Positions 10,294 through 21,274 of a stretch of DNA of 64,000 nucleotides are shown here, in pieces. The stretch's first letter is position 1; the number at the start of each line of letters is the position of its first letter. A program made the translations under genes and the position numbers. Source of the stretch: Nemopilema nomurai (Eukaryota > Cnidaria > Scyphozoa > Rhizostomeae > Rhizostomatidae); NCBI GenBank assembly GCA_003864495.1, contig PEDN01001354.1, positions 124,001 to 188,000 on the forward strand, written 5' to 3'. The notes beneath the pieces were generated by a model that worked only from the letters and a program-made list of their open reading frames with translations, made no database searches and had not been told where the DNA came from.

Positions 10294-12216
10294 CTTTGGA
10301 ATATGCAGTTTGACAGTTGCAGGAAGCGACTCAAGACTGAACAGTGAAAGGATGTGATGAATGCTTTTCAGTCTTCGTCTTATTTCGCTGCTTGTAATAA
10401 ATTTGACAGAGTCGCATTAGTGTTTCAAGCAGTAAGTTGTCCGTTCAAATGGAACCAGATCTTTTGCCGTTTGCTTCATTTGCTGAGAATTTGGAGGTAA
10501 ATTCTTTTTGGGGCTTCAATTTGATTGGACAATCCATCGGTGGCCAGGGTTACTTCTTTTGAGAGGCTATAACATGGGTCACTGGAGGCGCTAAGTTTTA
10601 CCGAATGAGGTGAATAGATTGGCGAGTGATTGGCAAATGGTTGGCGAGCGATTGGCGAATCTTAGTTTTGTAACGAATCATGTAACGAGTACGAAGTCAG
10701 GTGATAGTAAATCTGAGACTTTCGTTCAAACACATGTAATATGTTAAGTGATTTCTGAAATGATCAGTCTTTGAATTATCCAAATAAAGTGAAGTATGTT
10801 CATCTTATCTCTCTCCTTGTCGAACCGAAACGCAACCAATACATTTGTGGTAGACTCGTATGAAAATTGAAAAATTTTATCGTTCACTCCTTTCTTATTT
10901 CTATTTTGAAGCAAGTCTCAGCCTATTGCTTGGTAATCAGGTCATCTTGGCTATGTCTTTAACAATTCAATAGGGCTCGTATCGAATCAAGACACTTTCC
11001 TTATAGGCTGCGTTTACACGAGAATTCTGGAACCGTACTGCGTGGAACGGGCTGTGTGGAACGGGCTGTGTAGATCGTTCCGAGTAAGTACGGGTAGGCT
11101 TCCCGTTTACACTATGTCGTTCACACAAGAAAGTTTGAAATTGGAGCTGCATGTATATTAGCTTATCATAATTTAAAGATAATAGCTTTTTTAATTGCTG
11201 TTATGCTGCTGTTTGTCGAAAACTCAAGAGCTATGACACCCAGACCTTGTAGGAGAAAAACAAGAAGTACCGGTTAGTGGTACCTAGTCTGGAGCAACTA
11301 TGAAAATGAAAGGTTTCGAAAAGACTTTAAGAATGTTGAAGGAAACTTTTCAGTTCATTTTCAGTTCATTTTGGCCTACAGACTACTGACAGCGCAATCT
11401 CCGCCCCGTTTTAGAAGATAAATTTCTCATGTTAATTGGTTCCTAATTAATGCATTGAGTTCGGCACATGAAGAATTTGACGTATAATTCGAAGCCGCTC
11501 CAGGGTCGAATAATGCGACTGGACATGTCGCTCCAAATGAATCTGCCTCTCCGAATCATATCTGGCGTACCTATACAAGTTAAGCGTCGTTCTTGTCATG
11601 TACTTAATTCAGCAATTAGATTCGGTGCATGAGAAGAGTGACGTTTGACCTAGACCTTACAATGTTCAAGAATGTCTTTTGCCAGCTTGACAGAACCACA
11701 TCAAAGCCATTGCTAGAGAATGAAGTTGGGATATGGAATTACGTTGCTTTGCCTGTTCGTTCGAGCACGCGATGAAACGCTAACGAAATGGTGAATTCTT
11801 GAGATATAATCGCAGAAATGAGTCGAGCCCTTCCATTATGATCTAGATACCTCTATGTACAAGAGCAGCATCTAGTTGCCAGACCCTCAAAACGGTGCCG
11901 CTGCGCAGCCTATGATGGGGTCTGGTAACGGCTGATGACGTTTTTGACCTCTTGCTTACGGTAAGGTGACAGAATTGTGAAGTTTTTGTAGATGTCATTG
12001 TGTTTGGCTTTCTACATCGTTATAAAGTGAACCTTCCTCATTATTATTTAATGTACATGCTGAACCTTGCTTTGGTTGCCCTGTGCAACTCTCACTTTGT
12101 TATGCTTTATTGTGTGTTATGTTATTGGAGGAGTTAGTTCTTGGATTGCAAGATAGCAAGAAAGAGGAGTGTCTTTATCATGAATTGGCCTACTGAATTA
12201 AGATAATATAACAGTT
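10294..12216. other. Upstream spacer type A of copy 2
   Basis: It contains the conserved leader, a CCAAT-like cluster at 10617-10661, a block near 11005-11125 with GGCTGCGTTTACACGA and a repeated GGAACGGGCTGTGT, and the hairpin at 11875-11929. The region near 12000-12180 is not present in the first spacer A. I see no gene. Confidence 0.6.
10617..10661. promoter_or_regulatory. CCAAT-like cluster upstream of copy 2
   Basis: Four GATTGGCGAG-like units occur about 325-370 bp upstream of the start codon at 10293, with the same layout as at 5593-5637. Regulatory role is inferred. Confidence 0.4.
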
Positions 12217-12427
12217 ATCACTCGCCTACCTCCTACGTCATCACTCGTCTACCTTCTACGTCATCACTAGTCTACTTTCTACGTCATCATTCGTCTACCT
12301 TCTACGTCATCACACACGCCTACCATTTACGTCATCACTCGTGTACCTTCTACGTCATCATTCGTCTACCTTCTACGTCATCACTCGTGTACCTCCTACG
12401 TCATCACTCAAGTACCTTTTACATCAC
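12217..12427. repeat. 23-bp CRE-like minisatellite (array 2)
   Basis: About nine 23-bp units with TACGTCATCA cores occur here. One unit has an extra CA dinucleotide compared with its duplicate at 23.2 kb, which shows slippage. Confidence 0.9.
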
Positions 12428-13217
12428 TTATTTTTTTGTATCATCAAAACTATGTATCATTGCATTATTGTTCGAGAAAATTCTAGAGACATAGCTTCTA
12501 TTTTTAGAATAAATATCACAATCTAGAACATTCATGTCAGTCGAATAAATAGAATGTTATTGTATGGTTTAAGGGAAAAAGTTTTTAGTACGCAGATGCG
12601 AAGTACAACGGGTTAGAATACACAGGCCCATTTGTGCTGACTTCGAACTATGGCCTAAGTCATCTCATTGACAAACGGCACAGAGAACATTCAGTGTCAC
12701 GGGAAGGTCGAGGTGCATGGGACTTTGATTCCCAACATCTGAATTTGAGGATAAAAATATGAAAACTTTGTAAAAAGTGATAAATTTAAGGAGCATCCAA
12801 AAGAGGGTAAGTCTAAAGATGTTCGCAATGCCAAGTCATGTACAACAAACGGAAACCCAATTCAGCAGGGTCTATTGCGAAAAGTTTCAACATCAGTTGG
12901 GAATCGATAATGGCATCCTTTAGGAGTCAGGTCGTCCTGTAAATGATATGCCACGCTCCTATCTCCTTCATCGACACCTCAGCCAGTCAAAATGGCGAAA
13001 GGTTTTACCAAAGTTGTTGTTTGCCTTGAACGCATTGAAAGCAAAGCTAACCGATGCATCCAGTTTGAAGATATATATGATAGATGCAGACGTTGGAGAA
13101 AAATGCAACTCGTGGGAGGACTAGATGAATCTGAAAAGCATAAACCACTGTAGTAATATCTGGAATTCTGCACCATACATACCTGCTTTTCTAAACAACA
13201 ACAAAACAAACAAGTTT
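12428..13217 (+). pseudogene. Spacer with Ty3-like integrase relic (12.85-13.15 kb)
   Basis: The left half is unremarkable AT-rich spacer. From about 12850 a decayed integrase frame is readable (HLSQSKWRKVLPKL, then a broken ALNAIESKANRC, then a basic RCRRWRKMQ stretch). A missing base in the NAIE region breaks the frame compared with the copy at 19441-19647. Confidence 0.45.
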
Positions 13218-13625
13218 TCAAATCTCTAATCCTAGAAAGACTCTTATCCACAAAGTACAGAATGCAGCTACTTCTCCAAATGCCTCTTTGATGAAGACGA
13301 ATTCCCCTCCGGTTTTGCCAAGCGCACACGCGAGTTCGCAGAAACACAATGCACAGAATATGCAGAAAGTACCAGAGACAATCCAGACCAGAAGTGCCAT
13401 TCCCATTGTGGCTGTCTCTCTAGCTACCAGACTTGGCGAAATGAATACACCGGATCCAAACAGAATACCAACCACGTAGGCAAATGCTTGCCAAAAGCCG
13501 ATACTTTTTGCAAGCCCTTTGCCACTCGTGGAAGACAGAAATAACGATGCTTGGGAAGTCGACAGATCTTGAGGTTCCTGCGACGCGAGCACTGAAGTCG
13601 ATTCGGAGCTTATGACGGTAGCCAT
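13218..13625 (-). pseudogene. 5' fragment of SLC7 transporter (copy 3)
   Basis: From the start at 13625 the frame encodes the N-tail (ESTSVL variant), TM1 GSGVFISP, TM2 and the start of TM3, then ends after about residue 130 with an unrelated FLGLEI tail. The 3' three quarters of the gene are missing. The breakpoint (about 13235) is joined through a short filler of about 16 bases to the AACAAACAAGTTTT sequence that normally follows the stop codon, so an internal deletion removed TM3 to the C-terminus. It is not expected to be functional. Confidence 0.9.
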
Positions 13626-15639
13626 CTTTTGAATACGCAGTTTGACAGTTGTAGGAATGGTCTCAAGACTGAACAGTGAAAGGATGTGATAAATGCTTTT
13701 AAGTCTTCGTCTTATTTCGCTGCTTGTAATAAACGTTGACAGAGTCCCATTAGTGTTTCAAGTAGTAAGTTGTCCGTTCAAATGAAACCAACTCTTTTGC
13801 TGCTTGCTTCATTTGTTGAGAAATTTAAGGTAAATTCCTTTTATAGCTTAAATTTGATTGGACAATCCATCGGTTGCCAGGGTTATTTCTTTTCAAAAGG
13901 CTATAACATGGTTCACTGGAGGCGCTCAGGTTTACCTAATTTAGTCGGCAACTGTAATCAAAACTTTTGAATTAACTATCTCCCCTGCTGCAGACTGTCT
14001 GTAAAAACTTAAGGTGCGCCAAGAGCACAAAATTCTGAAATATGGAACATCAAGTAAAGCACCCATTGCTAGGGAAGCATTTAATGCACCCTTTTCGTTG
14101 GTTCTTCTGAAGGAACAAATTTTCAGCACTTCGAAGTTTATTCCCTCTTGCATTTAGGAAATGACGTTATAACAAATCAATCAATCTTGAGCACTTAATT
14201 ATCAAAATGAAGATAAGAGCAAATTGAAATAAAAATGTGTAATATTAAAACTCCAACAAAGAATAAATGACTCATTGTAATTAATTTCTAATAAAGCACA
14301 CATCGAGTAAGGGGTTGACTATGCCGTATTCACCAAAGAATTACTCAATTATCATCGTTTGCAATGACACTGGTAAATATTTGTTGTCAGTGAGACATGC
14401 CCCTAAGATATAAGAATTTAATAAGCGTCCTGGTTTAAGCAAACTGTTGACCTATCAAACTGTCAAACTATTAGCTAAGATTTGGCATGTTCTTTCAATT
14501 CCTTTCCACCCTTCTCTAGTGTAAGAGATTTCACCCCGGTTTTGCAGTCACTAGGACTGAGTCCCCTTAGGACTGGAACTTCGAGCAAGATAAGCGAAGA
14601 TGGCAGACTCTAATGGATAAAACGAAGCCCCAAGTTAGTTAAAGCATGATACTTTCTTTACCAGAAAATATGACAAAACCATGAAAAGAAATCATTGGTC
14701 CAAGACTTTTGCTCCATTCTTGCAATAGGTGCCGGTTAAAGTACAAATACCACTCCCTTCAAGTACCGAGTCAGGTGATAGTAAATCTGAGACTTCCGTT
14801 CAAACACATGTAATATGGTAAGTGATTACTGAAATGATCAGTCTTTTAATTATCCAAATAAAGTGAAGTATGTTCATCTTATCTCTCTTCTTGCCGAACC
14901 GAGATGCAACCGTTACAGGTAAATTGAATGTTTTATCGTTCACTCCTTTCTCATTTCTATTTTGAAGCAAATCTTAGCCCATTGCTTGGTAATCAGGTCA
15001 GCTTGGTATTGTCTATAACAATTCAGTACGGCTCGTATCGAATCAAGACATTTTCCATAAAGGCTGCGTATACACGAGGATTCTGGAACACGGATCTGCG
15101 TAGATACGGATAGGCTTCCCGTTTACACTATGTCTTTGAACCCATACTGCGCAGAACCGTTTCGCTTTATCTGTTCACGAGGACATTGATTATGAAAGCA
15201 ACCAGCCCTGCAGATGAGAACACAACCCCAATCACTGTCGCTCTACTTGAGAATCTCCTATCCACCTTGATATTCTTCTAAGATCAATCCCAGTAGAAAC
15301 TCTCCACGCAGCATCGAAACAGCTTCTTGCAAGGATTAGAGCATTAGGAAACGACCTGTTGCAACTATATTCATTGCGGGGCTATACTTAGTTCACATTG
15401 TAGCCACTCATAAATCCCTGTTCATAAAACAGTTCAGCATTCAGTAATGACAGTTATTATCAGGGCTTTGCTAAAGTAAGTAAACCAAAAGGGTCTAACT
15501 CCAAGAAAACTCCAAGTGAACTCAAAGAGCATGATGGGTATGTAAAATCCCAGAACCAGAAGGGTATGCCCTAAGGCCGGGGCCCACAGCATAGGTAATA
15601 CATATGGTGCCTGAAAGGTATGTTCTAAGTCTGGGGTCT
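13626..15639. other. Spacer type B, first part
   Basis: After the leader this spacer lacks the CCAAT cluster and continues with a GGCGCTCAGGTTTACCTAATT block, then low-complexity AT-rich DNA. A short plus-strand open frame (13770-13970) recurs at 24752 and 41707 but starts in the divergent leader and has no recognisable similarity. From about 14765 it rejoins the spacer A sequence (TGAGACTTCCGTTCAAACAC) and carries a CGTTTACA-type block near 15060-15180. No gene is supported. Confidence 0.55.
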
Positions 15640-15945
15640 ATGCCCGAAGCATGAAGGGTGGGTCCTATATTCCGAGCATGAAGAGTGGGTCCTATGTTCG
15701 GAGCATAAAGGGTGGGTTATATATCAGAAGCATTAAGGGTGGGTTATATATCAGAAGGATTAAGGGTGGGTTATATATCAGAAGCATTAAGGGTGGGTTC
15801 TATATTCGAAGCATGAAGGGTGGGTCCTATGCTCGGAGCATGAAAGGTCGGTCCTATGTTCGGATAATGAAAGGTCGGTCCTATGCTCGGATCATGAAGG
15901 GTGGGTCTTTTATTCCGAGCATGAAGAGTAGGTCCTGGAGTTTAT
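15640..15945. repeat. 27-bp minisatellite, small array
   Basis: About eleven units of 27 bp of the form GAAGCATGAAGGGTGGGTCCTATATTC occur here, encoding a repeated MKGGSYxRS if read in frame. Related arrays are at 26627-26925, 33640-33772, 43590-43692 and, hugely expanded, 47760-50157. Confidence 0.9.
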
Positions 15946-16401
15946 GAATGGACAGGCAGCAAAACGGAGCTTTGTTTGTTGGTAAGTCGTGGTGAGTGAA
16001 AGCAGTACGTTCAGATGAGACTTCAGCAGGTCTTGGGCAGTCCCCATACTAGTCCCCTCCCATTCCCCTCCCAACTCCTGTTCTGCAAGGGAGAAGCCTG
16101 CAGAAGACCAGCCGATTGACATGCCAAAATACAAAACATCGGTTCCCTTTGTCATAGTGAATGCACACACGGAGCTGTTGCATACTTGCATCAACGTGGG
16201 CCGAAGTGTGATCACACTACCCAATGGAATGCGGGTGGTGAAGAGGACATACAAAACTGTTGGCACTGATAGAGGTACCAATGCAAGGCGTTCTGCGCAC
16301 AATTGTCTGGTTTCATAAGTTTTATCGTGGTCCACCGATGACAATCTCTGACAATGCATGACTATGGGCTCAGCTGCAAATTGGCTTGACAAACCATGCA
16401 A
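15910..16401 (-). other. Conserved antisense open frame in spacer B, unrecognised
   Basis: A 163-codon frame on the minus strand recurs in shortened form at 33744-34115 and 43664-44035, and is frameshifted at 26894-27341. Its conceptual product is Ser/Thr-rich without a domain I recognise. The copies are recent duplicates, so their openness is weak evidence of coding. It may equally be non-coding spacer. Confidence 0.25.
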
Positions 16402-16840
16402 GGGGGGACATGCAAAGTTCTTCTGAGCAATTTGGGTATTTCATGGCGATTCAATCTCATATGGGATGCTAGATAACGTGGCTTCATTTGGCACATGATG
16501 GGTCAGGTGAAGAATGTATTGAAGAAGGGCATTTGATGGTCACACGTAACATTTCGAGACCTCGGCGAGATGATGTTAGACATTGAACTCTGTTTCAACA
16601 TAGACCTTTCAAGGAACAGGTCATGGGTTGGAGCCCTTAATAACGCTCAAGATGAGACGTCACCAAAAACTTATTTGAACAAGTTCTTTGTGGTACAAAC
16701 TTCACAATGGCTGGAAAAAGCAGAACTAGTTTACTAGTTCACTATTAAAAAACATATTCTTAAAATTAATGAATGTTAGCCACATAAAATAAATATCACC
16801 AAAAAAACTTTCAAACATAAAAATTAGCCAAATATGTGCA

Positions 16841-16870
16841 GAATCGGTAGCCATCTTTGGAATACGCAGT
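16841..16870 (-). pseudogene. Start-codon relic of a deleted SLC7 copy
   Basis: Spacer B sequence ending ATGTGCAGAATCGGT runs directly into TAGCCATCTTTGGAATACGCAG, which is the start codon region of a transporter gene. The whole coding sequence is gone. The shared CGGT at 16845-16848 is present in both parent sequences and marks a microhomology junction. The leader after it is also shortened (16870-16885). Confidence 0.8.
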
Positions 16871-18708
16871 CTTCGTCTCACTTGGCTGCTTGTAATATAT
16901 TTGACAGAGTCGCATTAGTGTTTCAAGCAAGAAGTTGTCCGTTCAAATGGAAACAGATCTTTTGCCGTTTGCTTCATTTGCTGAGATTTTGGAGGTAAAT
17001 TCTTTTTGGGGCTTCAATTTGATTGGACAATCCATCGGTGGCCAGGGTTACTTCTTTTGAGAGGCTATAACATGGGTCACTGGAGGCGCTAAGCTTTACC
17101 CAATGAGGTGAATAGATTGGCGAGTGATTGGCAAGTGGTTGGCGAGCGATTGGCGAATCTTAGTTTTGTAACGAATAATGTAACGAGTACGGAGTCAGGT
17201 GATAGTAAATCTGAGACTTCCGTTCAAACACATGTAATATGGTAAGTGATTTCTGAAATGATCAGTCTCTGAAATATAAAGTGAAGTATGTTCATCTTAT
17301 CTCTCTCCTTGCCGAACCGAAACGCAACCAATACATTTGTGGTAGACTCGTATGAAAATTGAAAAATTTTATCGTTCACTCCTTTCTTATTTCTATTTTG
17401 AAGCAAGTCTCAGCCTATTGCTTGGTAATCAGGTCATCTTGGCTATGTCTTTAACAATTCAATAGGGCTCGTATCGAATCAAGACACTTTCCTTATAGGC
17501 TGCGTTTACACGAGAATTCTGGAACCGTACTGCGTGGAACGGGCTGTGTGGAACGGGCTGTGTGGATCGTTCCGAGTAAGTACGGGTAGGCTTCCCGTTT
17601 ACACTATGTCGTTCACACAAGAAAGTTTGAAATTGGAGCTGCATGTATATTAGCTTATCATAATTTAAAGATAATAGCTTTTTCAATTGCTGTTATGCTG
17701 CTGTTTGTCGAAAACTCAAGAGCTATGACACCCAGACCTTGTAGGAGAAAAACAAGAAGTACCGGTTAGTGGGACCTAGTCTGGAGCAACTATGAAAATG
17801 AAAGGTTTCGAAAAGACTTCTAGAATGTTGAAGGAAACTTTTCAGTTCATTTTCAGTTCATTTTGGCCTACAGACTACTGACTGCGCAATCTCCGCCCCG
17901 TTTTAGAAGATAAATTACTCATGTTAATTGGTTCCTAATTAATGCATTGAGTTCGGCACATGAAGAATTTGACGTATAATTCGAAGCCGCTCCAGGGTCG
18001 AATAATGCGACTGGACATGTCGCTCCAAATGAATCTGCCTCTCCGAATCATATCTGGCGTACCTATACAAGTTAAGCGTCGCTCTTGTCATGTACTTAAT
18101 TCAGCAATTAGATTCGGTGCATGAGAAGAGTGACGTTTGACCTAGGCCTTACAATGTTCAAGAATGTCTTTTGCCAGCTTGACAGAACCACATCAAAGCC
18201 ATTGCTAGAGAATGAAGTTGGGATATGGAATTACGTTGCTTTGCCTGTTCGTTCGAGCACGCGATGAAACGCTAACGAAATGGTGGATTCTTGAGTTACA
18301 ATCGGCAGAAATGAGTCGAGCCCTTCCATTATGATCTAGATACCTCTATGTACAAGAGCAGCATCTAGTTGCCAGACCCCTCAAAACGGTGCCGCTGCGC
18401 AGCCTATGATGGGGTCTGGTAACGGCTGATGACGTTTTTGACCTCTTGCTTACGGTAAGGTGACAGAATTGTGAAGTTTTTGTAGATGTCATTGTGTTTG
18501 GCTTTCTACATCGTTATAAAGTGAACCTTCCTCATTATTATTTAATGTACATGCTGAACCTTGCTTTGGTTGCCCTGTGCAACTCTCACTTTGTTATGCT
18601 TTATTGTGTGTTATGTTATTGGAGGAGTTAGTTCTTGGATTGCAAGATAGCAAGAAAGAGGAGTGTCTTTATCATGAATTGGCCTACTGAATTAAGATAA
18701 TATAACAG
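16871..18708. other. Spacer type A after the relic
   Basis: It repeats the organisation of 10294-12216: leader remnant, CCAAT-like cluster at 17115-17159, GGCTGCGTTTACACGA block near 17500 and hairpin at 18368-18423. No gene. Confidence 0.6.
17115..17159. promoter_or_regulatory. CCAAT-like cluster without a gene
   Basis: This has the same four GATTGGCGAG-like units as upstream of the genes, but only a start-codon relic remains downstream of it. If the cluster is a promoter element, this copy is orphaned. Confidence 0.35.
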
Positions 18709-18920
18709 TTATCACTCGCCTACCTCCTACGTCATCACTCGTCTACCTTCTACGTCATCACTAGTCTACTTTCTACGTCATCATTCGTCTACCTTCTACG
18801 TCATCACACGCCTACCATTTACGTCATCACTCGTGTACCTTCTACGTCATCATTCGTCTACCTTCTACGTCATCACTCGTGTACCTCCTACGTCATCACT
18901 CAAGTACCTTTTACATCACT
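18709..18920. repeat. 23-bp CRE-like minisatellite (array 3)
   Basis: About nine units of 23 bp with TACGTCATCA cores, near-identical to the arrays at 23200 and 29690. Confidence 0.9.
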
Positions 18921-19339
18921 TATTTTTTTGTATCATCAAAACTATGTATCATTGCATTATTGTTCGAGAAAATTCTAGAGACATAGCTTCTATTTTTAGA
19001 ATAAATATCACAATCTAGAACATTCATGTCAGTCGAATAAATAAAATGTTATTGTATGGTTTAAGGGAAAAAGTTTTTAGTACACAGATGCGAAGTACAA
19101 CGGGTTAGAATACACAGGCCCATTTGTGCTGACTTCGAACTATGGGCCTAAGTCATCTCATTGACAAACGGCACAGAGAACATTCAGTGTCACGGGAAGG
19201 TCGAGGTGCATGGGACTTTGATTCCCAACATCTGAATTTGAGGATAAAAATATGAAAACTTTGTAAAAAGTGATAAATTTAAGGAGCATCCAAAAGAGGG
19301 TAAGTCTAAAGATGTTCGCAATGCCAAGTCATGTACAAC

Positions 19340-19650
19340 AAACGGAAACCCAATTCAGCAGGGTCTATTGCGAAAAGTTTCAACATCAGTTGGGAATCGA
19401 TAATGGCATCCTTTAGGAGTCAGGTCGTCCTGTAAATGATATGCCACGCTCCTATCTCCTTCATCGTCACCTCAGCCAGTCAAAATGGCGAAAGGTTTTA
19501 CCAAAGTTGTTGTTTGCCTTGAACGCAATTGAAAGCAAAGCTAACCGATGCATCCAGTTTGAAGATATATATGATAGATGCAGACGTTGGAGAAAAATGC
19601 AACTCGTGGGAGGACAGGATGAATCTGAAAAGCATAAACCACTGTAGTAA
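19340..19650 (+). pseudogene. Ty3-like integrase relic
   Basis: This is the best preserved of the relics of this region. The frame from 19441 reads HRHLSQSKWRKVLPKLLFAL and then NAIESKANRCIQFED, a pattern typical of the segment just after the integrase catalytic core in long-terminal-repeat elements. It is 68 codons long with no catalytic part. The same frame occurs at 23930-24136 and 30418-30624. Confidence 0.5.
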
Positions 19651-19711
19651 TATCTGCAATTCTGCACCATACATACCTGTTTTTCTAAACAACAACAAAA
19701 CAAACAAGTTT

Positions 19712-21274
19712 TTAAAGAATCGTACTTTCTACCTCACTGTTTCCCTCCTTTTCATCTTTTGCTACATAGGTACACTTCACCAAATTAAAACGCGAGAGTA
19801 TCCACGTGTAGAACTTGCGCTTCGATCTACACAGCCATTCTGGAGCGCAGTCGTGATCTTTGACCACTGCAAAATACACTGGAATCGCCGCCAGAACGAA
19901 ACCAAGGCAAATGCTACTTTCAACCGGTTTTTTTATGAATGGAGTTATTAGGAGATAAAGGGATAATAATGTCATCACTATCGGGTTGGCGATCCAAACT
20001 TTGAAGGGCCTTGGCAGGTCAGGTTGACGCACCCGCAGGACAATGACACTCAATATTGCAAGGCCGTATGAGAGCCAAGCTGCAAAAGAAAAATACACGA
20101 GAAGCCGCTGGGTACCAGCTCCTAGGGCGAGAATCCAAACCACGGACAGGAGAGAAAGACTTAGTACTGCTGGCAAGGGTGTTCTTCTGTCACTGTGGAT
20201 GTATGACAATGGCTCAGGCAAATGTCCCTCCCGGGAGGCAGAAAGGACTAGCCGGGCGCATATAAAGTTGGATCCATTGATGGCACTGAGGCAAGAGAAG
20301 GCAGCAGCCAGTGGAACTAACAGGGCAACGTTTTTACCAAAAATCTTTGTCACAAATAGCGTGAACACAGTGGAAGATCCTGCGATTTCCGAGTGAGTTA
20401 GAACTGCCAACAGTGACAGGTTTACAGATACATAACACACAATTACGAAAGTGACTCCACTAAGAAGAGCTAGTCGAAGATTTCGATTTGGGTCTTTTAG
20501 TTCTTCTGTGATAGTGCATATTATGCCCCAACCATCGTATGCCCAGAGACCGTTGTAAAATGCAATGCTAAGGCTACCAGCATCCACTTTGTCGAAACCA
20601 TCAAACATTGACACGTAATTCTGGGTGTGTCCGGTGGAAACTTTCCATATTCCTAATGCAATAAAGAACAGTACTGATATTGACTGAATTGCTGTGAAAA
20701 ACACTTGACTTTTTCCAACAAAAGATGCGCTGAAAATGTTGATGATGGCTGAAATTACAATGGCAGCTACAGCAACACCTTTAACTATCCATGTGCCATC
20801 TGAGGATGTGACGTCATAAAACGGACCAACAATGTATTCGCCGATAGATACGCCTAGAACTGCCATTCCAGCAGGAATAGAAAGAAAGACCGTAATCCAC
20901 ATTGTACAGAATGCAGCTACTTCTCCAAATGCCTCTTTGATGAAAACAAATTCCCCTCCGGTTTTGCCCAGTGCACACGCGAGTTCGCAGAAACACAATG
21001 CACAGAATATGCAGAAAGTTCCAGAAACAATCCAGACCAGAAGTGCCATTCCCATTGTGGCTGTCTCTCTAGCTACCAGACTTGGCGAAATGAATACACC
21101 GGATCCAAACAGAATACCAACCACGTAGGCAAATGCTTGCCAAAAGCCGAGACTTCTTGCAAGCCCTTTGACATTCCTTGAAGACAGTAATAACGGTGGC
21201 TGAGAAGTCGACAGATCTTGAGGCTGCTGCGACGCGAGCAGTGAAGTCGATTCGGAGCTTTTGACGGCAGCCAT
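19712..21274 (-). CDS. SLC7 (SLC7A9-like) transporter, intact hybrid copy 4
   Basis: This is an intact 520-codon frame with all motifs described for the copy at 8731: GSGVFISP, NGLWAYDGWG, SREGHLP, ExxxLL in the N-tail and a cysteine-free loop at 150-161. Its first about 272 residues equal the 8731-10293 protein, whereas residues from about 290 onward equal the 30689-32250 protein (for example A290, F304, N315 and F326, versus T, L, S and L). The flanking DNA follows the same split. It is therefore a crossover hybrid of its two neighbours. The C-terminus is STIL instead of STNL. Confidence 0.93.
   Translation of the reverse strand: MAAVKSSESTSLLASQQPQDLSTSQPPLLLSSRNVKGLARSLGFWQAFAYVVGILFGSGVFISPSLVARETATMGMALLVWIVSGTFCIFCALCFCELACALGKTGGEFVFIKEAFGEVAAFCTMWITVFLSIPAGMAVLGVSIGEYIVGPFYDVTSSDGTWIVKGVAVAAIVISAIINIFSASFVGKSQVFFTAIQSISVLFFIALGIWKVSTGHTQNYVSMFDGFDKVDAGSLSIAFYNGLWAYDGWGIICTITEELKDPNRNLRLALLSGVTFVIVCYVSVNLSLLAVLTHSEIAGSSTVFTLFVTKIFGKNVALLVPLAAAFSCLSAINGSNFICARLVLSASREGHLPEPLSYIHSDRRTPLPAVLSLSLLSVVWILALGAGTQRLLVYFSFAAWLSYGLAILSVIVLRVRQPDLPRPFKVWIANPIVMTLLSLYLLITPFIKKPVESSICLGFVLAAIPVYFAVVKDHDCAPEWLCRSKRKFYTWILSRFNLVKCTYVAKDEKEGNSEVESTIL

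Larger units (their letters stand above)
9427..20407. repeat. First copy of a tandem duplication unit of about 10.98 kb
   Basis: Positions here match positions about 10,981 bases further right throughout: transporter 5' half, spacer A, 5' gene fragment, spacer B, start relic, second spacer A and transporter 3' half. Differences are few and many are single-base indels. The unit boundary lies inside the transporter frame, between two diagnostic differences at 20407 and 20497. Either edge of that interval could be the exact end. Confidence 0.9.
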
